This document shows, one piece after another, positions 23,497 to 34,182 of a stretch of 64,000 nt of DNA. The DNA lies in NCBI GenBank assembly GCA_032690845.1, contig CM064427.1, forward strand, positions 5,095,501 to 5,159,500. Reading direction: 5' to 3'. This DNA is from Eleusine coracana subsp. coracana (Eukaryota > Streptophyta > Magnoliopsida > Poales > Poaceae). The position numbers and the translations under genes are program-made. The notes under the pieces are model-generated. The model searched no databases, had not been told where the DNA came from, and saw only the letters and a program-made list of their open reading frames with translations. How positions within the stretch are numbered: position 1 is the first letter of the stretch; each line of letters starts with the position of its first letter.

Positions 23497-23961
23497 CATA
23501 GATTTGTACAGCCGAAGCCTGAAGCACCGTCAGGGAGCTGCAGGAAGCATGTAGTAGACATTAAGAGTATATCATCTGAGATTATATCTTTCAGCACGAC
23601 CTGACCTATAGAAAGAAACGAAAAAATTAGACAAATTTCCATAGATTTCTCAAAAATCATTTCTATAGAGTTGCTCTAGTCTCTCCAAGAATGACAAATA
23701 GATGTAGGAAAGATACAAAACAAACTCACGGAGAGGAGATTTGTTAGATGTTGCAGGCAGTAGGATTTTTGCAGTAACCGTAACGATAAAGGGATCTTAT
23801 GGGGCTGGAGCTATTACAACAATTTCATGAGAGCATAGCATGTTAGTTCTTGGTAGACATATATTGATGGCTTCTTCTTCTACCGCTCTGGTAATGTCTT
23901 CGGCTGACTTCAGCCTGGAGTAGAAGTAGTCAAAACCATAGCAGCTCATAGTAGCTAAGTT
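23497..23961 (-). pseudogene. Unidentified host gene, exon-like pieces right of the retroelement
   Basis: The piece at 23,961-23,730 starts after TTGCAG| and ends at |GTGAGT. It encodes ATMSCYGFDYFYSRLKSAED, ITRAVEEEAINICLPRTNM and, after one TAA, DPFIVTVTAKILLPATSNKS. The piece at 23,605-23,497 starts after TATAG| and ends at |GTAACT. It is open (QVVLKDIISDDILLMSTTC, FLQLPDGASGFGCTNL). The two join in phase (1 + 2 nt). The single stop suggests a decaying gene. The family is not recognised. With the pieces at 9,821-10,803 it may form one minus-strand gene split by the Tat element; at least one linking exon between 23,243 and 23,496 would be needed to keep phase. Confidence 0.5.
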
Positions 23962-23999
23962 CTGCAATCGATTTCAATTTAAGTTAAGATGTTCTATGT

Positions 24000-25220
24000 G
24001 AACATTGGAATTATAAGGGGGAAGTCCCATGTTGGTAAAAGAAGGAACACACTAACAATTTAATGCTATAAGGGGGAAGCTCCATATTATCATGTTATAA
24101 GGGAAAAGCCCGCTTTCTACAATGGTATAATGGTAAAAATCTGGAATAAGAGGGAGGGAAGCAGGGATTACGTCCATGAACATGGGCAATGCTAGATCCA
24201 CCGGAACAGATACGACCAGAAGAGACGCTGCCTGAGCATGGGACACGGAATCCTTGATGCGTGAACAATAGCGACTGCTTGTTACAATGGATCCGTATCC
24301 ACCACACCACAGCCTCCCCTCCAACAGAGGGTAGCCCATTTATGTCCGCGGTCCACCATAGCGCCGCCACACTCGTCGTGCCCCGTCGTGCGCGACCAGG
24401 CCATCACACGTCCGCGTGTCGCCTTGCTCCAGATCCGCACAGCAAGCTCGCCGGGCTGGGGCAGAGATGCGAAGGAGGCATAGTGGTGGGGAGAGACCCG
24501 ACGGCTTCGGCTGGTGATCGGTTGGGGAGAGGGAGAAGGAGGAGCAGCAGGAACGACGGCTGCTTCGTTTGGGGGCAACGGAGAGCGCGGGAAATGCGGC
24601 AACGGCGACTCAGAGGAGACGGAGGAACGGGAACGGCGGCGGCGTGAGCACAACGGCGCTCGGATAGACCAATGAATGAGGAGGCAGGGATTTTTTTTCT
24701 CTATCTGAGGACGACGCTTTGGTTTTTTTCTTGAAATCAACGACGCTGAACCGCGCGTCCCCGCCCTGGATTGCTGCTGGGAGCCGGCAAACCACGTGCG
24801 GCCAAAACCGGATCCGTACCTGAGGATGACCCAGGCACAGCCGGAAACAGTTTTGTCTGCGGCGCTCCGGTTAAGTGGGCAACCGGTGGATCGAGCCGGG
24901 GAGAAAGGCAGACCTGACCGACGCAGAGAACCAAGGCCCGTAAACCAAAGGCGCGTGAGAAGAACGCTATGCAGAGCAGGCAGCGTACGGCGCGCGAGCA
25001 CAAAACGCCAAGAGCAAGACCACCGACGCAGAGAGTCAATGCATAGTATAACACAAAGTGATCGGACGGACGAACAAAGCAGAAAGTACGAAATCGGACG
25101 GCCGGAATCTCAAAAATCAATCGGAGAGCCGCATTCCTTTTCGCAAGGGAAATCTACATACTAGCCTTTGTCACCTATTATATAAAGCCCCCTGCTGGCT
25201 GCTGTCTGAATGTAATCCAT
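24000..25220. other. GC-rich block, possible leader of the split gene; plus-strand TATA
   Basis: From about 24,300 to 25,050 the DNA is GC-rich with long overlapping low-complexity frames on both strands. On the minus strand it would be upstream of the exon at 23,961 and could be its first exon and leader. A TATAAA at 25,181-25,186 on the plus strand is followed by no recognisable coding frame. No protein domain seen. Confidence 0.3.
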
Positions 25221-25224
25221 CGCT

Positions 25225-26145
25225 TAATCGTTGACTATAACTATCTTATTTGAGATCTCGGACGTTGGGATCATTGGATGTCGTAGTGTCGCCTCATCTA
25301 GACACCTTTGATGCTTTTCCTTTTGTGATTCTTCCTCCCCAATCAAGCGTCCTTTGGTGTGGTCAAAAATGAGGATTGAGGGGAGCCAATACAGTCCTGT
25401 AAAAACTACTAATTTTTTACGTTCCTTTGAGATGTAAAGTTCCAATGTTTTTTTTCTCTTTTTATGACGACTTAGGGTTTGCTGCCCACCTGCAATTTTT
25501 CTTATTGGGGCCATGAGTACTATACTGTAAGAGGACCTCCTCTTTGTATGTGCGCTAACATTGGATTACATTGGGGCCACAAGTACTATATTAGTCAATT
25601 TCACTCAACCTCTAAAAAGCAATGAGTTATATTGGGGCAGCAGAAAATTTCTGACGTTGGGAGGGATCATTAGCTATCGCCTCATCGAGATATCAGGGCG
25701 TGATCGGTTCTCGTAGTAACGGAGCTTGGCTCGTATCTGGGAGCCAGGCTCCGCCCGCTGGCCTGTCTCAACGCATGCAACAAGGTGTTGATTGGTTCTC
25801 TGCTCTAGGTAGCCACGCTAACGTAAGATGGTGTTTGGTTGGCTACACGCGAACATATTTTACACTCTTTTCTCCTCACATCGCTGGAGCACTCCACACC
25901 GCGCCAGCCAGGCTCACAGGAAACACTCGTTTTTTCTGCATCTGTGGAGCCTGGCTCGAAAACCCATCTTGCATCCTGGGAGACAAGCTCCATCCCTGCT
26001 CCAGTAAGTCGCATCTGGAGGATCTGGTTCTACTGGAAACAACCAACCAATCACGCGCTTGATGCTTCTCTTTTTGTGCTCTTTCTCCCCAAACCCAATC
26101 AGTCAAGCGTCAATTTGGTGTGGTCAGGCACGAGTGGAGCCGACA
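25225..26145. repeat. Degenerate tandem duplication of ~330 bp
   Basis: Segments GACGTTGGGA...CGCCTCATC and GATGCTT...TTGGTGTGGTCA occur at 25,261-25,385 and again, split, at 25,656-25,692 and 26,060-26,130. ATTGGGGCCA followed by AGTACTATA is repeated at about 25,504 and 25,571. In the second copy the two halves are separated by a Tourist-like element. Confidence 0.6.
25696..26058. mobile_element. PIF/Harbinger (Tourist-like) MITE
   Basis: Inverted ends GGGCGTGATCGG / CCAATCACGCGC. It shares internal GGAGCCAGGCTC, GCATGCAACA and GCATCCTGGGAG modules with the element at 32,698-33,141. The unoccupied paralogous site at about 25,300 lacks it. A clean 3-bp duplication is not visible. Confidence 0.6.
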
Positions 26146-26517
26146 CACAGAATCATAGGCTCACCCAGTTTTTTGGACACACCCAATTTACTCTCGGCAC
26201 AGCTCTGATCCGTCGTCCGCTAGCCATGCACGGCGCCGACATGGCCACGACACCCAATTTACGCAACACCGAGAGCACGGTGACCATGGTTGTGAGGCAT
26301 GTGTGACGTCCATGTTTTGCTAATGCTACCTCGCTGCCCTGGACAACAACTCGCACCAAACACTCGACACAGATAGATGATGGGGGATGGTAGAGCAGTG
26401 CACGATAGTTGTGCAGCGCGACTCTGGCAGCTAGGCTACTATGACAGGTTTCGGCCAACGACTCTGACAGTCAGGCTACTTGTGGTAGTCAGGCTAGGAG
26501 CGATGTTTTCTAACAAG

Positions 26518-26799
26518 TGATATTAGAATCATGGTCAGAAAACCTAGAATATCTCATAGGCATCACACAGATATCGAATTGTCGGATTGGGTCTCCCGGG
26601 CCACACGATTGTCGGGCCGTCGGAGGGGTGTCGACCCGGGTGTGAAGGGGGGATGGGGCCACCCGATGTGTGATGGGGGAGATTGTTGGGTTTAGTCTCA
26701 TATCAGATATTAATGATGGGGAAGCCCAATTTATAAGATGGAGGGAACCTCACCTAATCTCTTCTATTATTAATATCCGATATGGGACTAAACCCAACA
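26518..26799 (+). mobile_element. TRIM/SMART-type mini-retrotransposon remnant
   Basis: A decayed primer site (TGATATTAGAATCATGG, compare TGGTATCAGAGC-x-ATGG) is followed by ~150 bp of non-coding DNA. A polypurine tract (GATGGGGGAGA) and a complete 116-bp LTR (26,684-26,799, TGTTGGG...CCCAACA) come next. The left LTR is missing. The LTR has unusually long inverted ends (about 33 bp). Confidence 0.65.
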
Positions 26800-27016
26800 A
26801 TACATAGGATCAAAATAAAGAGCTTTTTTTCCAAAGCTTCGATAGCTACCAGGTACCAAAGGTACCGTATTTTAAACTTGGCCGAGCTCGCTCGAGAGCA
26901 CGGATTGACTACCTGTTATTACAATATCCTCATGAACTAATGAGACAACACCTATAAATTGAAATTGAGATACAAATCTTGTGTCCTCTCACTAGTACAC
27001 AATCCTCTACTGGAGT

Positions 27017-27466
27017 TCAGTTACGACGGGGGCAGTCGGGATCGCAGACATCGCACACATCCCTACACTCCTTTTTCGTGTCGTAACACACTGGTTTTGG
27101 CTTTTGATTCATGCAGCACCAACAATCTGATTCTGGGTGAGACATACAATTAAGCCTGGAACAAAATATCAGTTTGAGTTTACTCTCGTCCAACCGTTGT
27201 GTAGCGTTGTGGATAATTGCATCGGTGAGGACATATGGATAGCTCCTCTTTTCAGTACTAGCCGTGAGTAGTTGATGAAGGCGGCCTGCTTCAAAACAAC
27301 ATCATGTTAGTGTTATTTGCACAAAATTATCTATAGTACGAATGGCAAAGACAAGGTCGATGATATAATTACACTGCACGCGTGATGCAAAGAGGAACAA
27401 AAACACCAAGAATATGGTCGAGCCTCTCATGATGGATCTTGATGAATACGAGGGAGATCGAGTCAT
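27017..27466 (-). CDS. Secreted cysteine-rich peptide, MEG/ESF1-like, two exons
   Basis: Exon 1 (27,466-27,373) and exon 2 (27,285-27,017) join in phase (CAGT|GTAATT donor, AAGCAG| acceptor, split TGC codon) to give 120 residues. A hydrophobic signal peptide (GSTIFLVFLFLFASRVQC, about residues 14-32) leads a variable propeptide with one N-glycosylation site (HNATQ). Next comes a cysteine domain with Cys 73, 78, 86, 88, 89, 98, 105, 109, 112 and 116, containing DCWCCMN, PVCYDTKKECRDVC and DVCDPDC. The C-[WY]-C-C ... C-Y ... E-C-x3-C layout matches maternally expressed gene / EMBRYO SURROUNDING FACTOR 1 peptides, apoplastic signals of endosperm and embryo. Extra cysteines at the tail are unusual. 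A second Met (27,430) could be the real start. No break seen. Confidence 0.75.
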
Positions 27467-27543
27467 CAGCTTGTAATGTAACTGGACAAGGCGATCAAGG
27501 TTGTTTGCCCGTGTAGAATTTAGTTTGTATTACGTACGTGGGA

Positions 27544-27553
27544 TTTATATATA
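27544..27553 (-). promoter_or_regulatory. TATA box of the cysteine-rich peptide gene
   Basis: TATATATAAA on the minus strand, about 80 bp upstream of the first ATG at 27,466. The spacing suits a short leader. Confidence 0.6.
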
Positions 27554-27792
27554 CATAGAGTTGAGACGACACATATAGAATGACATCACGTACAAATCAT
27601 GACTTCCATTATTTATCATTATAGAACGCATATGTGGAATCATGAACTTTCCTTTGTCGTTAGTTATATATATAGAAGAAATGCATATGCGCAGCAATTC
27701 GGTGTGAGGGTTTCCCCTTTCCAATCCATCTGTTGGGATATTTGTTTAGACTTTTTTTTTTGGAAACAATGGATATTTGTTGGGATATTTGC

Positions 27793-27891
27793 TTAGATCA
27801 CGGAAAGCGTTCTGGCCTTTTGATCTGCTGGGATGAGGAGCATGTCAGAAGAAAAGAAAAGGACCACAAGGAGAGAAAAATGGCCATGCAT
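27793..27891 (-). other. Signal-peptide-like short ORF
   Basis: 32 codons from 27,891 read MHGHFSLLVVLFFSSDM then LLIPADQKART and stop. This resembles the signal exon of defensin-type peptide genes, but no cysteine-rich second exon or good donor follows. It could be a broken relative of the neighbouring peptide gene or chance. Confidence 0.2.
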
Positions 27892-28104
27892 CGCTTCTCT
27901 CAACAAGGATCTGGAGATAGCTAGCCCATGGGTACCATCTCCTATCCTCCATATGCTTGATGAATATCGTGTTAGATAAATATGTACAACAACACTTGAT
28001 AAGGTTGAGTTCGGTTCTAGTTTAGAGTATGGCAGGAGTCGGAGCAGCACAATGTACTAGACGCACGACGTAAATCGAGTCGAACGGCGGGAGGTCGGGA
28101 GGTC

Positions 28105-28968
28105 GGCAGCAAACATGAGTGAGCGAGTCGTTAAAGGGTAAATCTGGATGCGCTCACGTCGGAGGGGTGGCACGTGGCGTCCAACGGCGGTGTCAGCCGA
28201 TTCAGCGGCAGGTCGAGCCGAGCTGTGCGCGGCGGCGTTTTCCTTCAACATGGATGCGGAGCCCCACATGCGATGTCGTCGGCTGCCTCCATGGCGGGGG
28301 ATACGGCGCACAGCATGGTCCGGTGCCGGTGGCCACCATGGTTGGAGCGTAGGAGTTGTCGCGCGCCTGTAGCGACCTCTAAGGTGGAGGGCGCCAGTCT
28401 CTATGCGTGGCAGCGTTAGAAGCTCCATAGAGGAGGGGCGACTCTTGACGCTCCACATTGATGTGTGGTGGAGGATGGTCATGGTGGTGAGGGTGGCGGG
28501 CTGAGTTTGTCGCCACTGGTCGTGGGAGCCCGCAGCATCAGACGAAAATCTTGCTTGGCATCATGACGGGGCCAACAATGTTGTCGAATCCTCACTGGAG
28601 GCGTTGTCGTGATGTTTGATGGGCTCTATATGGAGGTTTCTCTGTCCTGAAGGCCTCCGGTCATTTGGGTGGATGCGGGTTCGGACGGTGATGGCCATCT
28701 TCTTCGAGTCCGTTAGTTGCATTTCTGTTTGTTGGTCGGAGCTTCTATCTGTTTGGTGGCTGTTTCTATCAGTTGTGTGTGTCTAATGTGCTGTCCTTGA
28801 TCGTTTCAAGGTATTATAACAACTTCTACTTTTATCTTAATACGAAACGTACAAGGCACGATCTTGAAAAAAGAAGGAAACCAATCACTCTCTAAATACG
28901 TGAGCACCGGCTCGGCCCGGGAATGCAAACAATCACGCTCAACACTCGCTCACTCATGTTTGCTGCCG
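28105..28968. repeat. Perfect 25-bp inverted repeats bounding ~860 bp
   Basis: 28,105-28,129 and 28,944-28,968 are exact reverse complements (begin CGGCAGCAAACATGAG). The enclosed GC-rich DNA ends on the plus strand with a LINE-3'-UTR-like stretch (TTTCAAGGTATTATAAC, then GATCTTGAAAAAAG). No target duplication is visible, so this may be an unclassified DNA element or two opposed copies. Confidence 0.6.
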
Positions 28969-29875
28969 AAAAAAAAAACGGTTGGTGAGACCGGGAGGAA
29001 TCCACTGGTCGATTCGCAGTCGCAGGAAGAAGCATAGCAACTTTTTCCCGGCCACGGGCCCGAGAATTCCGACATGGTAATTCTGAACCATTCCGGGTGG
29101 TGGGTGAGTTGTGGAATTCTGGGACAAGCCATTAGCCATGCTCCTCCATGAGCTGGAGTGGAGCCATTATGTAATGAAGAAAATTTAATGCAATTTTTCT
29201 TCTTTTTTCTGAGTTGACGTCGTTGTTCAGTATAAACTGGATCCCCTGTTCGCGTGCATAGATTCAAAGCTAAACATTCTCAGAGTCATTCCACCACAGT
29301 TGACAGGGGGATAACCTCCCTTGGAAATTTGTCACGAGCTCTGTTGCAGAGTTCACGCAAGAGATGTACTAAATCTTTGGCTGGAATTCAGACTCATCAT
29401 CAAAGCAGTCTGCTGCGGCTCGTGGTCCGGCGCCTAAACTAAACTCGTACCACCGTGGAGTCAAAGCGGACGAGGAGTGAAGGCAGAGGGCGAGAGCTGT
29501 GCACGGGCGCATCTCGCACGATGTATGAACATGGCTAGGTCCTAATTCAGAGCCCTACTTGGCTACTCCTTTCCGAGGAAGGATGACAAGTCCGTCCGCC
29601 TCGCTTCACCGATGACCGATCTGGACGAATTGGACTACGATGACGGACTATCCATGCCTTTTCGGCGACTCACACAGTACGATAAGAAAAGCATTCCGAA
29701 GCGGTGAAGTCATCCTGTCCAGACTCCAGACCGACCCCCCCGAAAAGGTACGGTGAAGCGATTGATTCACTGGACCGAAGCTGCCTTGTCCAGTGAAGCT
29801 CGTCCAGCCCGAAGCTGCCTTCAACCCACACACGCGCGAGCTCGCTCGCTAGCTCGTGCACCGGACCAGAGAGAG

Positions 29876-30297
29876 ATGGCATTGCCGTCATCAGCTGCGG
29901 ACCCGTCGCAGTTTGCCATCTCCGTTGCGGTTGGCTACGCCCACATACTGGACAAGGTCCTCGGCGTCGTCGGAGCTCAGCTCGGTCCTGGCCATCTCGC
30001 TAGCGCTCCCCGTCCTGCTGGCCTACCGGTACCTCGTCTTCGTCACTGTCGCGTCGCCGTCGCTTCGCCGCCGACAGCTATCCTATACGCCCACGTCTTC
30101 GGGAACCGCAGCGACGATGCCGGCGCCAGCGCCATGGTGGGTAGGCCGCGGTCCTGTCGCCGGTGCCTGTGTTCAAGTGGTTCGCTAACACGGTCGTCAA
30201 GCTCGCCGTTGCTCTGTTAATTTTCGGTGCCCTCACCGTTGCTCTGTTTCACATCACTGCTCTGTCGTGCACGCCGGGAGCATCTGATGAACTCTGA
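29876..30297 (+). pseudogene. Array copy A: small membrane-protein family, frameshifted
   Basis: The ATG at 29,876 (context GAGATGGCA as in other copies) reads ADPSQFAISVAVGYAHILDK, the family's amino-terminal motif. Then a net loss of about 14 bp relative to copy E, after LGV, shifts the frame and destroys the first membrane segment in translation. Homology resumes in other frames to the end (VVKLAVALLIFGALTVALF ... stop 30,295-30,297). Upstream DNA shares modules with copies B and C. A CACTA element sits in its 3' flank. Confidence 0.75.
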
Positions 30298-30624
30298 AGT
30301 GTAAATACCAGCTACGGCTAATGTTAGCGAGCCGTTGCTGATCCATCGGTAACCCGCTTTGGCTAATGTTGGCCGTCATCTGATGAGTAGTTAGCAAGTT
30401 TGGGGCTGGTGAGGTGGACAGTAGCAATTTTGTACTATCCCGGTGAGCTCATATCGAGCCTGCCTGGGGGTAAGTTGTAGTTCCCGTCGAAGCCATGCCC
30501 ATTCCATACGAGCTACATAAATGCAGTTAGTAGTACAGTCACCGTTATGTAATTGTGTAATGAAGAAGTTTCTCACTAATTTCAAGCATGGATGTAGAGT
30601 TTCCAGCAGATTTCCAAATATTAT

Positions 30625-31771
30625 CACTATCACAAAACTAGCTTTTAGCAGCAGTTGAAAAGTCACTGTCAACCCGCCGCTACACAATCGCAGCTAAAAA
30701 TAAAAGACTATAATGGTGTTTTTTTTGCAGGCCGAACAAACCGCCGCTAAAAATGTTAATAGTAGCGGCGGTGGCAATGTCACCCGCCGCTATGAATTTA
30801 CTGAAAAAATAATAAAAAAATATGCCACCTCGTAGGACCTGCCCTATGATCCACGCTGTCGTCGTCATGGGCGGATCTGACCTAGAACTAGCTAGATCCA
30901 CGCCGGGAAGAGGCCGCCGCCGGGGGAGGGAGTCGCCAGTGATGTCATCGAGGATGTGCCACCGGCGGTGGAGTCAGCTCGAGGCCCGTCGCCGCCGCGA
31001 GTCTCGGATCGGGATCTCTCGCCCCCACGAGGCCGGATCCGGTAGGCCGGTGGCCGGATCTCGCGCTGCCACCTCCCGCCATGACCGCCCTTCCGCGAGG
31101 CAACCGCCTCCCACCACCGACGCCCGCCCGTGAGTCCGCCGCCGATGCCCGCCCTTGAGGCCACCGCCTCCCATCACCAACGCCCGCCTATGAGGCAGCT
31201 GCCTCCCGCCGCCAACGTCGGCCCGTGTGTCCGCCGCCCGCCCGCGTCGTGGTCGAGGGGAGGGGAGAGGGAGGCGGTGGTGGCCAAGGGGGAGGGGGCA
31301 GCGGCGGCGACGTGCTCGCTGGTGGATCTTTGGAGCGAGAGAGGGAGAGAGAGGGGGAGAAAGGAGAGAGAGACGCTTGAGAGGGAGGAAGAGACAGAGG
31401 GGAGGCGAAGGGAGAGAGGGAGAGATAAGATGGAAACAGACAACGGGAGAGGAAACGCACATCCGTGTGCTTCATCCTCATTGGTGGAGACAACAATCAA
31501 TGGATTGCTGACGTGGCATATTTAATTTGTACCGGTGATTCACTTATTAAACCGCCTCTAAAAAGCTGTTTTTAGCTGCAGTTCATTTTTCTGACCGCTG
31601 CTAAAAATAAGGATATATTTGTAACGGCGGTTTATGTCTTCAACTGTCTCTACTACGGTTGACTTTTTTGACCTCCACTAAAAAGATTTCGTATTTGTAA
31701 CGACGGTTCATGATAAAATCGCCGCTACGAGATTTTTGATAATGCCGTTATAGACCATTTTTGTTGTAGTG
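30625..31771. mobile_element. Non-autonomous CACTA element, 1.15 kb
   Basis: It starts CACTATCACAAAACTAG and ends GTTGTAGTG (inverted CACTACAAC), with a TAT duplication at 30,622-30,624 and 31,772-31,774. Subterminal repeats of the CCGCCGCTAAAAAT / AGCGGCGG kind occur at both ends, the usual CACTA transposase-binding layout. The interior is GC-rich plus a GAGAGA-type stretch at about 31,330-31,430; no transposase is present. Confidence 0.85.
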
Positions 31772-32340
31772 TATATTGGACCGGCTCCAGGGCTCTTCAG
31801 CATGTGGTACACTGCCAGACGGGTTTGAAATACAGCAATTAGCACATATGCTACCTGCTGTTTTTTTTTTTTGAGACGGAGATGCTACCTGCTGTTGTGG
31901 CTCCTCGTCGGTGCCAAAACTAAACGTTAGCTAGTGTATGGGTCCACATGTCAGCCACTATTAATGCTAATGCACAATTGCAGAGGATCTGTACTCCCTC
32001 TGTGAGGAGTCACAGCGGACGCGGACGGACGAGCCTGTGGACAGGAGAAAGGAGAGCTGCGTAGTGCACGGCGCACATCGCATGACGTACGAACATATAC
32101 GCTCTCTCCGGTGGCTGCTCGGCTATATTCTACACTTGAGCTAATAAGGTCGTCGCCCCTAGGCCCTGGGTTCGCTGCGGGACTACGATGTCGCTCAACC
32201 GTCGTATGGGGCGAGGGAGGGCACCACACAGCTGGCTGGCTATCGTGGTGGTGGTGTGGTGGACAGAAGTAGCATGCAGGAGAGTGTAGCGTGGTCTCTA
32301 GGTTGACAACAGTTGACACATCACAGAGTTTTCACAACAA
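31772..32340. other. Displaced 3' and 5' flank modules of the gene array
   Basis: GGCTCTTCAGCATGTGGTACACTGCC (31,791-31,816) matches 36,326-36,356, and about 32,010-32,110 resembles the region upstream of copy A (about 29,460-29,560). No family coding sequence follows. The rest of the interval shows nothing else. Confidence 0.5.
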
Positions 32341-32697
32341 AAGCCCGATTTCAAAATGTCACACTGGTGATATCTAAAAGGTGGCAGTAAGATAATTTTT
32401 TTTTTGCGGGTAAACCATGTTTTATTTAATCGGGAACAAAGGTAATACATGGTTCATCATCTCCTTCATGGGAGATGCACACTCCACACCTCTCTCCCTG
32501 GATTAGACTCTTGATAAACGAGGAGGTGGCAGCAAGATATTAGCCCCAAGTAGCCAAAAAAACATAGATTAACAAGTTTCAAAATGATCATATCTTCTAA
32601 ATCATGCGATCAATTTATGTTTACTTATTCGTATTCATAGTGATGGAATCTATAAAACAAGGCTCACTTGACTATGTTTAAGGTAAAAAGTTTCTTA

Positions 32698-33141
32698 GGG
32701 TGTGATTGGTTGTCTTCTCAGATCAGCCTGGCTCGCATCAGTGAACCAAGCCCCAGGAAGCCAAGTTCAACACATGCAACATGTCCATAATTGGTTGCTG
32801 TATGAAGCCAGCCTAGAGACCACACGACACTCTCCTAGAGACCATAATTGGTTGTTGTATGAAGCCCACCTGTAGATTATGGACAACCTGCCTGTAGATT
32901 GTGTTTGGTTGTTTAGATGTTGCATCTGCCATCTCTATGACATGTAGTCATGAGATCCTGCCTGCATCCCACGAGCCTGGCTCTAGAGAAACGTAGAAAT
33001 TGCTCGCACCACAGGAGCCTGGCTCCAGTGCACCTTTTGCATTTGGAGAGTCTAGCTCAACCCTCCGTGCAGGCATCCAATCATAGACAGATTGCATCCT
33101 GGGAGCCGGGTTCGGACTGATGCGAGCAACCAATCGCGCCC
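32698..33141. mobile_element. PIF/Harbinger (Tourist-like) MITE with TTA duplication
   Basis: Inverted ends GGGTGTGATTGGTTG / CAACCAATCGCGCCC, flanked by TTA at 32,695-32,697 and 33,142-33,144. It has no coding capacity. Related to the element at 25,696. Confidence 0.8.
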
Positions 33142-33144
33142 TTA

Positions 33145-34182
33145 GCATGTTGGTCCTACATGCCATGTTTGCTCTCACATGCAGTGGTGCTAGTATGTCA
33201 TATGAATACTCTGATACATGTCCCTAAGCGCACGAGGAGGCATGACTTTCGATACTCTAGAATGTTCGATGAAATATATGTGTCTTTGATATCGGTACTA
33301 GATGACATCCAACTATGAGAAAATAGGAGGAGGAGCAAAATTGTGACGGATCAGGGGTAAGACTAAGTGCATGTGAACAAATATCATGCTAATTCCACTC
33401 CCTCATCTAGTCATTCAGTTGGGGGGGGGGGGGGGTCTCATGTCCCCTACTCTATGGAGAGAAGGGGTTTGTGCAGCGCGGAAGACACTGAGAGGGCACA
33501 TGTTTTTATTGGTGTGGTGAGATAATGCTTTATTTTCCATGTCCTAGAGGTAAGAATCATCAATACAGTTGAAGCAACACAAGCACGTAATCATTTTATT
33601 TGTTCATGTCAAACGTGATAGAGGTTTAGCAAATAGATTAGGTTTATGGTAAATTTTTTGCTTTATCTATAAAAGCAGCCACAATCGTGCTGATGTTCAA
33701 ATCAAAGCTATCTAGCATCGATGCTTGTTTCTTTTTTCACTCACAACGAAGCCATCAACATTCATCAATGCTTTTATTTTTTGTTGAGACAACGATAGCT
33801 GTAATGGTTTCACTCGAGTTTCAACGGTGCCTAAACCAAAAGATTCCTTTAGGCATTGTTGCATTATCAGAGTTGATATTTGGTTGTTAGATATGCTTAT
33901 TATATGAATGAGAGTCTATTCTATAATTAAACTTTGTAATAATTATAGACTAGGTTTTGGTTTATCAAAATATAGGACCAGTAGTGCAATCAAAATGCAA
34001 CATAGGGGTCAGTTGCTCATGCTCATACACGTGCCCAAGTCAACGCTGGTGCGAAACGCGGCCATACATGCGGTCCATTTTGTTGTTATGGAAGAAAGAA
34101 GAAAAAAAGCATTGATGCCTGTGTAAGGGAAGGAAATTTTCTGGGTGCGTATCACACGGGCTTTGGCATGCGATGCCGTCCC
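33145..34182. other. Unassigned intergenic DNA
   Basis: AT-rich, with a 14-G run at about 33,421. No supported gene or element found. Confidence 0.4.

Noticed and set aside
24282..25001. 239-codon minus-strand open frame
   Set aside because: Arg/Pro/Ser-rich, GC-driven, overlaps open frames on both strands; no domain and no clear start context.
27733..27800. Short direct repeat TGTTGGGATATTTG around a T-run
   Set aside because: Only ~20 bp each and no insert body; not distinguishable from local slippage.
30822..31525. Overlapping frames of 90-162 codons
   Set aside because: They lie inside the CACTA element in GC-rich and GAGAGA-type sequence; no transposase or other domain.
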